Assembly (NCBI GenBank): GCA_037013495.1 | Contig: CM072811.1 | Location: 44,027,452 to 44,091,451, forward strand | Source of the DNA: Hippophae tibetana | Taxonomy: Eukaryota > Streptophyta > Magnoliopsida > Rosales > Elaeagnaceae | Reading direction: 5' to 3' | Length of the DNA: 64,000 nt | In this document: positions 24,981-36,839 of the stretch, piece after piece | How the letters are laid out: each line of letters opens with the position of its first letter | Position numbering within the stretch: position 1 is the stretch's first letter | Position numbers and translations under genes: made by a program | The notes under the pieces: generated by a model | What the model was told of the DNA's origin: nothing | The model's input: only the letters and a program-made list of their open reading frames with translations | The model's database searches: none

Positions 24981-27900
24981 CTAATAACCATTAGCAGCCC
25001 CATTTGCAACAATCTTCTTCTCCGACACAACTGGCATGGCACCCTTTGGGGACTCTGCAGTTGTCAGAACTGAAACACTCTTTTCAGCTTTAATGTTCTC
25101 TCCAGAAGGCACAATAGTGATTGGGTCCTCCACTGGTTCAGAGGCAATGTCCAAGGATTTCTGAATCAGATCACCGTTTTCCACATCCTTTTTGACCTCA
25201 ATAAGTTTCCCTTCCCATACCTGAATTTAAAGAAATCAAATTTTGTAACCAACGGAATAATTAGAACTACAAAATCAAAAAGTTAAACAAAGAAAGACAG
25301 CATATACATAGTTATTTAAGTTTCCAACGGAAAATCCATGCCTGTTTTTGGAACTGCTGCCTAGCCTTTTTATCCTGGATTGTCTTTTGGCGAGCCTCGT
25401 AGAACCCAAAATCATCCAAGATGCATGTTTTGCTGGAGTACTCCTTGAATATTTTAATCATTTTAAGCCCTGGCTCTAACTTCACCTGTACAAATATAGA
25501 TGAGAACACTGTTTCGAAAACAGAAAAAAGTAGAACTCAAGAAAAACACCATCAAGCATTAGGACTCAAATTACCTCCTGAGTATCCCTACTGTTTGTCA
25601 CAGGTTTGTTCTCATTGTTCTCAAGCGTAATGTGCTTCAACAAACTGTTGGGAATATCTTTAACAATGTGCCATTTAACAGGGAAACAGCCATTCCACTT
25701 GTCTTGCTGCCAATACTCTACACTCTTATTAAAATCAACAGGCCCCACCATCTCAGCAATGCCAACAAATTGACCACTAGTATTAACCTACAGCAGAATC
25801 CATAAATTCTATTAGAACTCAAAAATTACAATCACAGGTAGTAAGACTAAAGAAAATCTTAAATTAAAATACTCACGGAGAAGAACAAGAAGACAGGGCA
25901 GCCACCAGATTTCTCCTGAGCCTCCTGGTATGCTGCATGCAGCTTCTTGTTTCCATTAGGTGTGCTGGCCCACACATTATACTTGATGCTTTTGTGTACA
26001 TCGTCCTCACTGTATGACTTAATAATGAAAATTTTAGCCTCGGTATAATTCTCGGGAAAAATTTCTTGGTTATATTGCTCCCGATTTGGAGTAACATTTG
26101 CCTTGTCCACCTCGTCATTAGTTGCATTTAGTTGCGGGTTCTGCCCCTTGACTGTGATAGTCGGAACAAAGGTCTTCTGGTTCTTGGTGCCCTTGGCTCT
26201 AGGACCTTTGTTCAATTCATTTAGACCATCCATATTTTCATTACCATATGCATAATAGCCATAGTTGCGTCCCCTTGGTTTATACTTATTGTCATCAGAG
26301 AGCCAAGCACGTCCACTAGTTCGTGAATCGTAACCATGATATCCAAAGCCCATACCAGATCTGACAGTATTTCCATAAGGATCATATAACTTGCTTGGAT
26401 ACATCCTATTTATGAATCCTTGGGCAGTACTCATGCCAGACATTGGCCTAGTTTGGTGCACACCCTGTAAATCACAAAAAGGTAAACTCAGCCAACATCT
26501 CTAAACAAATTCAATACCCATGGGTAAGAAAAAAAATTCAGCACTGGAAAACTAAAAGATGAGAATCAGGTCATCAACTAACAAGATCAGACCAGCATAT
26601 AATCTATTTGGTGTAACACATTCTTGTTGCATGTCAGAACACGAAAGAAAAAAATAACTCTTTGATTCTAAAATAACAGATCAAGAAGTTCAGATGGCAA
26701 GTGCATATTTTAATACCATGAATTGAGAATTTGGACGATGATTTTGATTCCTAAAAGATGGAACATTATTGCTGTTTGTAATTGATGTGAATGTTGTGCT
26801 GGTTACAGGCCTAGGTTGCCCATCCGAAAAATCTAACCATGGAATAGGAGATCTTACACCATCAAAACCAAATCTGGAATCCTGATAAACTGGGGTAGGA
26901 ACACGCCCTGGCAAAGATGCTCTTCCGTATGACCCGTTAGAATTAACAGATGAGTTCTGGTATGTTGGTTTAAAAGGAGCAGAACCATTGCAACCTTTCA
27001 CAGCCCCACCATTTACAATACTATTGGAATTTCCATTAACTGTATCCACAGGCAGTGGCTTTTGGTCAGTACAGACAGAGGTAGATATCTCAGTTTGAGT
27101 AGCAGTAAGACTGGGAGTGTATGGAGCACTGGTCGGAGTCAGTGGCTGGAAATAGGGAGGGTACTGGTAGTGCTGAGGCCCATACAGCTGTCCATCATTC
27201 CCCATAGTGGGTACTGGGGAAGCTGCGGGAGAATATGGACCATATGGAGCAAACCCATAACCATGGGGATACATAAGAGACCCATTATCCCCATAAACAC
27301 CCTGTAATGAAGAAATTTGACTGGAATTTAGCATATTGAGTTTCTACACTTACAATATCAGAAATGAAATAGGTCAGTAATCATAAATCACAACCCAAAA
27401 CAAAGATAGCTTACAGAAGTCATCTCTACTCCATCAGGATTCAAGTATCTCGAGTAATCATCCCATTCATTTCCTGAACAATCATATCCTGCTAGGAAGA
27501 AATAGGAAGGGCATACACAAAACTTTTGAGAGAATACAATATTAACAAATGCAGGAAAAAAGGTGCTGCCACTATCCAGAATCATACATAGACTTCAAAA
27601 AATTAAATCAACCTTGTGACAAAATTTACATGGCTATTACCTCCATAATAATAGGATGCATATCCATTGGGGGGGACATAGCACATTGATGCATCTGCAA
27701 AATCCGTTAGCAATGGAGTCACAGACCGATCAGAAGATGGAATATGACCATTAACAACATTAACATAATCAACAGACGCATACTGGTTGGAAGATGGCTG
27801 CAAACAAATACAGTCAATAACAGGGTCAGATACAAGCTTATTTATTGATTTATAAAAGCTTCAAGGAATTGTAATTATCTTAAGCACCCTAAAACTTACC

Positions 27901-28806
27901 CCTCAAAATTCTTATATAATTGACCTATGAAACTTCTATTCAGAGACTCAGTCGAAAAGATATAGGCATAAGCTTTAAAGAACAAACCTTTTTCGTAAGT
28001 TCAGGATTTTCGAGCGACTTTGCTTGAGAATCTATTGACAATTTCTGTAACAGATCTGTTGCTTCTATTGAAATAAATTGAGGAAATTCAAGAGCTCACT
28101 AAGATTTAAAAGATTAAAACCAACCACGCTCAAATCACAAAAATAAACCAATAATTCAAATTAGCACGGGAAAGAACAAACTAAGCAGCAAACGAAGCAA
28201 GTTCGGTGTTTTTTTTTTGAGGGGGAGGGGGGGGGAGGAGGACTTAAATCCAAATATTATCACCATGCCAGTAAATCAGACGTTAAGGAGGCCACAAAAA
28301 ATATCACCAACAAAAAGTTGATAGAAAAACTAAAACTGTTAATTCTACCTTTGTATCAATAAAGGGGCAACTCAATTAAAATACTGATGCAAATACCCAA
28401 TCCAGCAGTAGTATTATCTCTGCAAATCGATAATAAGGAGAAAAACCCCAACCATGAAATAAATTTAGAGAGAAAACAGAACAACTTCGAAAATCCATAA
28501 CGCATCAAATAACAAATGATTCTACAAGATGAACACAAATTAGAATCAAATGAAAAAATAAAACCGCAGAAAACTGTAGAAGACAAAACTAAGAAACCTA
28601 ATAGAAACATCACGATACCAACTAAGCCGATCTACATAATAGACAGAAAGCCAGAACATCATAGCTATTATATAACCCATAAAAGTCGAAGAGTAATAGC
28701 TCATCACCAGATCAGAAGCGAACACTCATATAAGGGGGGAAAAAGTAAAGCCCAATTGAAGGAATTGAATAAGGATACGATTCGTAGAGGGAGCAGCTGT
28801 GGCCAT
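24981..28806 (-). CDS. ECT2: YTH-domain m6A reader, ECT2-like, copy A
   Basis: Cytoplasmic reader that binds N6-methyladenosine in mRNA. Minus-strand exons: 28806-28779, 28064-27988, 27797-27641, 27488-27415, 27301-26717, 26464-25877, 25787-25575, 25485-25342 and 25220-24981. Phases agree and give 701 residues. The N terminus ([19 protein letters not shown]) is typical of the plant ECT family. Residues up to about 450 are Tyr/Pro/Gly/Asn-rich and probably disordered. The YTH domain spans about 455-620. The three aromatic-cage tryptophans are W472 (in KYNVWAST) and W529 and W534 (in WQQDKW). Intron 8 has a GC donor (CAG|GCATGG). The intron 3 acceptor is a tandem TAGCAG. The ECT2 subclade is inferred from the N terminus and from the C-terminal ANGAANGY. 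No break is seen. Confidence 0.95.
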
Positions 28807-29290
28807 GAAGCTACAAGTAAGCAGATCTTATCTGGACTCTTTCTGCTTCAGATGGATTAAATCCTAAAACCTAAGAAATGAAGTATTAGGGTTTTAGACC
28901 AAGGAAGACTATAATTGGAAGATAGAGAGAAGGAGATAGGACACGACTGAGGCAAAGACAACGTGGTGATAACTGATAATGGGTCTCTAAGTTTCTTACG
29001 GCCGCAAGTAGGGTTTGGGTTTTTTCAAAGAGAGGGTTTTGTTCATCCAAAAGCGGTGATTCAAATAGCACCACGGTTCCAATTGCTAGTGCTGACTCTT
29101 ACCTGCAGGTTACAAGGATGTTCTCACTGCAGATTCTCTATTGGTGTTTTACCACGTGCCGTATAATCATTGGTCAAATTCTAAATAAAAGATTTATGTC
29201 TTTTAAGTCGGTGCGACATTTCATTTGTGTTTGATACATTTTCGGTTACCAAGGGTGGTGCATTTCAAGACTGATTTATCCCACATACTG
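28807..29290 (-). promoter_or_regulatory. 5' UTR and promoter region of YTH copy A
   Basis: A telo-box-like TTAGGGTTTT (AAACCCTAA on the coding strand) lies near 28887. A G-box core CACGTG is at 29153-29158 and CCAAT-type elements (ATTGGT) are near 29139 and 29169. The block TCTTTTAAGTCGGTGCGA near 29199 is shared with copy B. These are motif matches only. Confidence 0.5.
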
Positions 29291-29299
29291 CAAATCTTT

Positions 29300-30480
29300 T
29301 TCTCCTTACATCATATGAAAACTAAAGGGTTTAGGTCAAGATAGTAATATAATTATGGATAATTGATACATTAATTTATTATTTATGTGAGTAAAATCAG
29401 TTAAATAATTTTTTAAAAATATCTAAAAAGTTTAAATTTCCCAATTTTGTTAAATAATTCTCATTTAATTGGGATTATAAATTTAAATTATGTCCACAAC
29501 GACATTTTATAAGGGTAAAAAGGTAATTTTACTCTTGTACGATTATTAATGAACGTTTCTTTTTCCCTCTCTTTTTATGTTCGTTTCTTAATTTTTGTTT
29601 TTTTTTGTTGCTAATTTTTGTTATATTTCATTCAATTCTTCAAAATGCCTTAGATATGTTCTATTTTATGTGTGTTTTGTGATTCATTTGATGTTTTCTT
29701 TGTATTTCTTTGTATAGCATCTCTATCTTATTTATTTGGTTTTCTTATATTTTTCTTCACTGATTTTTGTAACTTTTCATTTCATCATGTCTTTGGTTTT
29801 TTTCAATTTTCAATTTTTGTGTGGTTGATTTGGTGTTTGTGTTTGTATTTGTGTTATATTCGTTTTCAAGACTATTTATCACTATATTTGGTAAGTTTTT
29901 TTTTAAATGTTTGGCTTATTTATGTTGATTTGTATTCCGTTTATGTATTTCATCTATATTAGTTGTTTATATTCTCACTAATTTGGTTTATAGTTTCTCA
30001 TTATTCTTAGTTTGTTTGCGTGAACAAATTATTATTAGTTGTTTACATGATTATCTCAAATTATTATTTAGATTTTGTTGTTTTTAAATTTATCATATTA
30101 TCTTCTTGTTTTTGTGTTGGTTTCTTCATGTTTATAATTTCTTTATTGTAAAGGTTCGTGTGTTTACTTGTTTGTTGTGTTACATGTGTGTTACCATATA
30201 AGTTTTATGTGTGAGGGGTTTTAATTTGTTGTGTTTTGTGTATTTTGGATTTTAAATTATTGTATATGTTTTTGTATATTTTTATGTTCTAGGAACATTT
30301 GTTCATTTATATCTTTTGAATTCATGGTTAAGATTTTTGTTATGTGTTTATTACGAAGTATTACATTGATTTCATATGTTTTGATTTGATTTTGTTATAT
30401 GATGTATAAAAAGAAAAATGTTAATTATTCTTCACCAAATGAACTTAAAAAGAGTTTATATTATTACATTATACTTGTTT
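29300..30480. other. T-rich low-complexity stretch
   Basis: Long T/G-rich plus-strand sequence with no recognisable gene. Open frames here encode only Phe/Leu/Tyr-rich peptides, as expected from T-runs. It may be the outer part of the Mutator-like relic that follows. Confidence 0.5.
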
Positions 30481-31495
30481 TTGTGTTCATTTTTATCTGT
30501 ATTGTAACATATTACATGTTTTTTAGTTGAGATGTATATTTTACATTGTTTTTCTATTATTTTAGCTTTCATATCTTAACGATAATAGATATTTTCCTAA
30601 TTTGTTTGGTAAGATTGGTGCATTTAATGTTCATTGTGGTTGTAATGCTATACTAAATATTATTATGACACATATCAAAAGTGTTCTAAATAAGGGGTAA
30701 AAGTTTAGAGTCATGTTTTATAGATTTTCATAATTTGTCAAATTTTCTTTTGATAATGTTGCATATTATCTTTATTTTTTTTGTAGATTCGTATGAATAC
30801 AGTACTATCACATGAGTATGTTCCTGTTTTAAATCTCTTTTATCCTATATTGAGATAATGTATTATGATAAGGTGACTGAAGAATAAGAAGGGTCAAGAT
30901 GAAGGATAGAATAAAAGGTTGAAGTCATCAACCGTTGATTTTGATGATTTTTTAATAAGGTGACCTTTTATATTGATTCAAAGTTTAGTGAGCAAAAGTT
31001 TTATTTTGATAAGAAGTTTGAGGAGCATGGAGCTATCATTGATGAACTTCGTGTATATCTTATGATGATGTCATCGAAGTTTTCTTAGTCTATAAGTTAT
31101 AAATTTATTATTTGATAATATATTGTTTGTTTTTATTATTTTAATGCATTTATTATATATATAATATGAATTTATGCTTATTACAATATATGTAATTAGT
31201 TACATTCATAAGAGAAGTATTGATAACAAATTTCATCTATTTTATCTTTTCATTGATTGTTTTTTCTTTCATTTGTTGTTACAGTCACAACATGTTTCTA
31301 AATTATATGAGTCTCATATAAAGATCTATCCTATATCGATTCTTCCTATAAAATGTCACATTATTGGTAGGCCATGCAATGTTTATGATATGAGATGCCA
31401 CCTTTTGATCTTAGACTGGATTTAAAAGCTTTGTAAATAGTAGACTTACCTATTAGAAAAGATGAATGTTTATAAAATAAAAATTAGTGAAGCCT

Positions 31496-32301
31496 TGTCC
31501 CATATTGCTTTTTTTCATTACTTAAAAGATGTATAAATAGTGAATAGTTGGCTATTGGGATTGGACCCCATTTGTGGAAGGGGAGAGGACTTAGGCAAAT
31601 GTGATACTACACGTGCGTGCGTGCCGCCACCGTCCGACCGGCCGGTCGTGCCGAGCCAAGTCTGAGTCCGAGTGAGGTGAGATGACATTATATTTTTTGG
31701 AAAAATTTCTTTAAAAAAAACTTTTCCACTTAGAAAATGGTTGTTACATTTTTTCTCAAAAAAACAACCGTTGTTTTCTTTTACTCAGAATATGACCGTT
31801 CAATGGTCGTTGCTCTTCTTTATTTAGAAAATTGATGTTACTCATTCTTATTCAGAAAATGGTCGTTACTCTTAATTACTCAGAAAATGGTGTTACTCTC
31901 TTCATTCTCAAACATTACCGTTATTATCATAATGGCCACATGGTTTCTAAAACCTATAAATACAAAGCCTTAGCTCTTAATTTAAACACAACAATCTGCA
32001 AATTTCTCTTACTAAGAAAAATATTCTCTCAGTAATTCTAAATTATTTTTTTCAGTTTTCCAAGCAACAAATTTTTTAGGTGTAGCATTCTGGTCTTAAT
32101 CAGTGCAGTGAAGGTTCGAGATAGAGAAAAAGATTCTAGGTTGTTTTATCCTGGGGACGATGGGACTGTGTTTGCTTGCATAAATTTGGGTAGAGTCGTG
32201 AAACGTCTTAAAGAGAGCGACTTAGTCCGCAACTCAACCTAAGCAGTTTTTTCGAGTTATCGGTAATATTGTTACAACACCGTTTTAACATACTTGTATC
32301 A
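31496..32301 (+). repeat. 5' LTR of the copia element
   Basis: Starts TGTCCCATATTG and ends TTGTATCA. It has a TATA-like TGTATAAATAG near 31528, a GC-rich block near 31612-31670 and several 'actcagaaaatgg' repeats. The 3' end was set by where identity to the 3' LTR stops. Confidence 0.85.
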
Positions 32302-32309
32302 AAAAATTT

Positions 32310-35300
32310 AAGACTACTGAAATGCTAACTATTGATCTCAACAAACCATTCCGTTTTGAAGGATCACACTTTAAAAGATGGAGACAAAAAATGTTATTTT
32401 TCGTAACCATGAAAAAATTGTTTCTGTTCTTACTACTAAAAAACCAATACAGTCTAATCCTCCTACTAAAACTGCAACTAAGGATTTAGACACTTGAATG
32501 AAAAATGATTTTCTGTGTAAAAATTATATTCTTAATGGTTTAGCTGATGACTTATATGATTATTATAACTCTGATAAGGGTGAATAGAAATTTGGGAATC
32601 ACTTCAAAAGAAGTATGAAACTGAGGAAGTTGGAACTAAGAAGTATGATATCAATAGATACATGAAGTTTCAAATGATTGATGGTAAATCAGTGGAAGCT
32701 CAATCACACGAACTGTAGAAGATAACACACGAAATAACTTTTGAAGGTATGACTTTAGATGAACAATTTCAAGTAGTTGTTATTATAGATAAATTACCCC
32801 CTACTTGGAAAGATTTTAAGAATACACTTAGGCATAAAACTAAGAAATTTTCTTTAGAAAGTCTTATAACCCATTTAAGAATAGAAGAAAAAGCCTGAAA
32901 ACAAGACCAAAAAGATGAAGTACTCGTAGTCTCAAACAACAGTACCAATCAAAAACCCTTATTTGCAATTCTAAAGCCTAAAGGTAGAAATATGAAAACT
33001 CAGAATCGTAATAATAACCAAAACTACAACCACCAAAATAGAAATAGAAACTATCCTCTCCAGAATGGACCTCAACCCCTCTTATCGAATATTAACTTAT
33101 TGTTATGATATCTGAAGTCAATTTTGTTGGTGGATCCGAGGGGTGATGGGTGGACACTGGTGTTTCTCGCCATGTTTGTTATGATCGAGATATGTTCAAG
33201 TCTTATTCTGATTCTGAGGATAAGAAAGTGTTGCTGGGCGACTTACACTCCACTAAAGTTGCTAGAACTGGTGAGGTGGTATTAAAGTTTACCTCTGGAA
33301 AGACTGTCATCTTGAAGGATGTCTTGCATACTCCAAAAATGAGAAAAAACTTAGTTTCAAGTTATCTTCTTAACAAAGTTGGGTTTACTCAAACTATAAG
33401 GGCTGATTTATATACTATAACTAAAAATAATATATTTGTTGGGAAATAGTACGCCACTGATGGTATGTTTAAATTAAATGTTGAAATCAATAAAACCTCT
33501 TCTTCTACTTATATATTGAGTTCTTTTAATATTTGGCATGCTAGACTTTGTCATGTTAATAAACGCATAATCAAGAACATGAGTACCTTAAAACTAATTC
33601 CTAAACTATCTTTGAATGATTTTGAAAAATGTGATTTTTGTAATCAGACAAAAATAACCAAAACTTCACATAAATCAATAGTTAGAAAATTTGAACCTTT
33701 AGAATTAATACATTCTGACATATGTGAACTTGATGGAAATTTAACAAGAAATGAGAAACGCTATTTTATAACCTTTATAGATGACTTTAGATTACACTTA
33801 AAAAATTTATAACTGAGATTGAGAATTAACTTAACAGAAAAATAAAAAGGTTTCGAAGTGATAGAGGCATTGAATATGATTCCAATATTTTTAATGATTT
33901 TTATAAAACTCATGGAATCATTCATGTAAAAACTGCATCTTATTCTCCTGAAATGAATGGCAAAGCTGAAAGAAAAAATAGAATTTTTACTGAATTAGTT
34001 ATTGCAATTTTATTAAACTTTAGTGCTGCTTCCCATTAGTGGGGAAATTTTTTACTAACTGTTTGTTATGTGCTAAATAGAGTGTCTAAATCTACAAGTA
34101 AAATTTCATATGATGAAGAATAAGAAACCTAATTTAACTTATTTTAAAACTTGGGGTTGTTTAGCCTATGTTAGGATCCTTGATCCTAAAAGAAATAAAC
34201 TTGCTAGTAGAGCATATAAGTGTGTATTCATAGGATACATTGTGAATAGTAAAGCTTATTAATTCTATGACTTATATGTTCATGTAATTATAGAATCAAA
34301 TGATGATGACTTCTATGAACATAGGTTTTCCTTTAAATTGAAAAATAGTGGGGGCTTGCCTTCTAGTGGTTTATCCATAACTAGAACTAGTGAACAAAAT
34401 GAGGAATTAAACACTGAAATTAGGAGAAGTAAACAAGCTCAAACCCTTAAATATTTTGGGTCTAATTTTTATGTTTATACCTTAGAGGAAGATCCCTAAA
34501 CTCTTAAAGAAACATTATCCTCTTTAGATGCCAATTTATGGGAAGAAGCCATAAATGATGAAATGGACTCTCTTGAGTATAATAAGACTTGACATTTAGT
34601 TCACTTACCTCCTGGTTGCAAAACCATTGGATGTAAATGGATACTAAAGAAGCAATTAAAACCCGATGGTACTATTTAAAAGTACAAAGCTCATCTTGTA
34701 GTTAAAGGGTATAGGCATAGGGAAAATGTAGATTTCTTTGATACCTTTTCACCATTCACACGAATAACTTCCATACGTGTATTTTTTTCTCTTGTTGATA
34801 TCCATGATTTAGTAGTACACCAAATGGATGTTAAAACTACTTTCTTAAATGGTGACTTAGAAGAAATTAAAACCTGATGGTACTATTGAAAAGTACAAAG
34901 CTCATCTTGTAGTTAAAGGGTATAGGCAAAGGAAAAATGTAGATTTCTTTGATACCTTTTCACCAGTCACATGAATAACTTTCATACGTGTACTTTTTTC
35001 TCTTGCTGATATCTATGATTTAGTAGTACACCAAATGGATGTTAAACCTGCTTTCTTAAATGGTGACTTAGAAGAAGAAATTTATATAGATTAACCTGAA
35101 GGTTTTGTTATCCTAGGTCAAGAGAATAAAGTTTGTAAACTAGATAAATTCATTTATGGTCTAAAACAAGCACCTAAGTAATGACATGAAAAATTTGATA
35201 ATCTAGTTATCTCACATGGATTCAAAATAAATGAAAGTGACAAATGCATTTTTTATAAATTAGAAGATAACATTTGCACTATTATATGTTTATATGTGGA

Positions 35301-35950
35301 TGAGATGCTTATTTTTAGATCAAATATTCATGTTTTGAATAATGTGAAAACTTTGTTAAGTGCTAACTTTGATATGAAAGATCTCGGAGAAGCGAGTGTA
35401 ATCCTTGGTATAAAGATTACTAGGTCTGAAAAGGGAATTTCTCTAGATCAATCTCACTACATTGAGAAGTTTCTAAAGAAATATAATTATTTTAACTGAA
35501 AACCTGTAGGTATTCCTTATGATCCTAGTGTAAAGTTGTTTAAGAACACCGGAGACAATGTTAGACAAACTGAGTATACAAGCATCATTGGTAGCTTACG
35601 TTATGCTACTCATTACACTAGACCATACATAGCTTATGTTGTGGGACTACTATGTAGATTTACCAGTAGACCTAGTGTAGAGCATTAGAATGCTATTGAA
35701 AGGGTTATGAGATACCTTAAGAGAACTATATACCTTGGATTACATTATAAAAAGTTTCCCGTTGTTCTAGAAGGATATAACGATGTAGATTGGAACACTT
35801 TATCAAAAAATTCCAAAGCAACTAGCGACTATATATTTAACATAATTGGTGGTGCTATTTCTTGGAAGTATAAGAAACAAAAAATATTGGCTCAATTTAC
35901 AATGGAGTCTGAAATGATAGCATTAGCCACTACTAGTGAAGAAGCAGGCT
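32310..35950 (+). pseudogene. Copia gag-pol relic
   Basis: Gag remnants lie at about 32340-32900. The protease core WVDTGVSRHVC is at about 33149-33182. The GAG-pre-integrase/zinc region has HARLCHVN and CDFCNQTK (about 33530-33655). Integrase residues are seen in HSDICEL, SDRGIEYDS and NGKAERKNR (33.7-34.0 kb). Reverse transcriptase runs from 34.55 to 35.5 kb; its active site reads YVDE in place of YVDD, and part of it is tandemly duplicated. RNase H (35707-35950) stops at the LTR. Stops and frameshifts are spread throughout, so it cannot encode a working polyprotein. Confidence 0.9.
34648..35070 (+). repeat. About 215-bp tandem duplication inside the reverse transcriptase relic
   Basis: The block beginning 'attaaaacc.gatggtacta' and ending 'aaatggtgacttagaagaa' is present twice, first from about 34648 and again from about 34865. 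The copies differ at scattered positions, so both have drifted since duplication. Confidence 0.9.
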
Positions 35951-36828
35951 TGTCCCACATTGCTTTTTTTCATTACTTAAAAGATGTATAAATAGTGAAT
36001 AGTTGGCTATTGGGATTGGGTCTCAAGGGGTACCCACTTTTGTGGAAGGAGAGTTGACCTAGGCAAATGTGATACCATACACACGCACGCGCCACCGCCG
36101 CCGTCCGTCTGACTGACTGGTCGTGTCGTGCCAAGCCGAGTCCGAGTGCATGTGTGTGTGTGTATGTGTGTGAGGTGAGGTGGTATTTTATTTTTTGGAA
36201 AAAATTCTTTAAAAAAAAAGTTTTCCACTCAGAAAATGGTTGTTACATTTTTTCTTAGGAAAACAACCATTATTTTCTTTTACTCAGAATATGACTCTTA
36301 AATGACCGTTGCTCTTTTTTATTCATAAAATGGTTGTTACTCGTCATTACTCAGAAAATGATTGTTACTCGTCTTTACTCAGAAAATGACTGTTACTCTT
36401 CATTACTCAGAAAATGGTCGTTACTTTCTTCATTCTCAAACATTACCGTTATTATCATAATAGTCACACAGTTTCTAAAACCCATAAATACAGAGCCTCG
36501 TCTCTCAGTTTAAACACAAAAATCTACAAACTCCTTTCATTAAGAAAAATATTCTCTCAGTAATTCTAAATTATTTTTTCAGTTTTTCGAGAAACAAAAT
36601 TTTCAAATGTAGCATTCCGGTCTTCATGAGTGCAGTGAAGTTCTAAGACAAAGAAAAAGATTATGAGTTGTTTTATCCTAGGACGATAGGGCTATGTTTG
36701 TTTGCACAAATTTGGGTAGCGTCGCAAAACGTCTTAAAGAGAGCGACTTAGTCCGTGACTCAACCCAAACAATTCATTTCAGGGTATCGGTAATATTGTT
36801 CCAACACTATTTTGACATACTTGTATCA
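35951..36828 (+). repeat. 3' LTR of the copia element
   Basis: Starts TGTCCCACATTG and ends TTGTATCA, about 70 bp longer than the 5' LTR. It contains a (TG)n tract near 36147-36172 that the 5' copy lacks and an extra 'actcagaaaatg' repeat near 36350-36410. Confidence 0.85.
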
Positions 36829-36839
36829 ACAACCGTTCA

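Larger units (their letters stand above)
24470..29290 (-). repeat. Segmental duplication unit A (YTH gene plus flanks)
   Basis: Similarity to 51545-56590 begins in the 3' flank ('tattttcccacct.gagctt.cac') and continues through all nine exons, the introns and the 5' flank to 'agactgatttatcc'. Both units have the same orientation. Stop codons are 27,080 bp apart. Confidence 0.9.
31496..36828 (+). mobile_element. Defective Ty1/copia LTR retrotransposon
   Basis: Two direct LTRs (31496-32301 and 35951-36828) flank a gag-pol relic in the order gag, DTG protease, integrase, reverse transcriptase, RNase H, which is the copia order. The frame is broken by many stops. The RNase H end runs directly into the 3' LTR, so the C terminus is truncated. 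No target-site duplication is evident. The LTRs differ by substitutions and indels, so the insertion is old. Confidence 0.92.

Noticed and set aside
27062-27307. Plus-strand frame across YTH exon 5 (and its twin at 54482-54727)
   Set aside because: It is the antisense shadow of a conserved exon; the sense frame explains the conservation.
29672-29962. 96-residue hydrophobic plus-strand frame
   Set aside because: Composed of Phe/Leu/Tyr from T-rich low-complexity DNA; no conserved motif or splice context.
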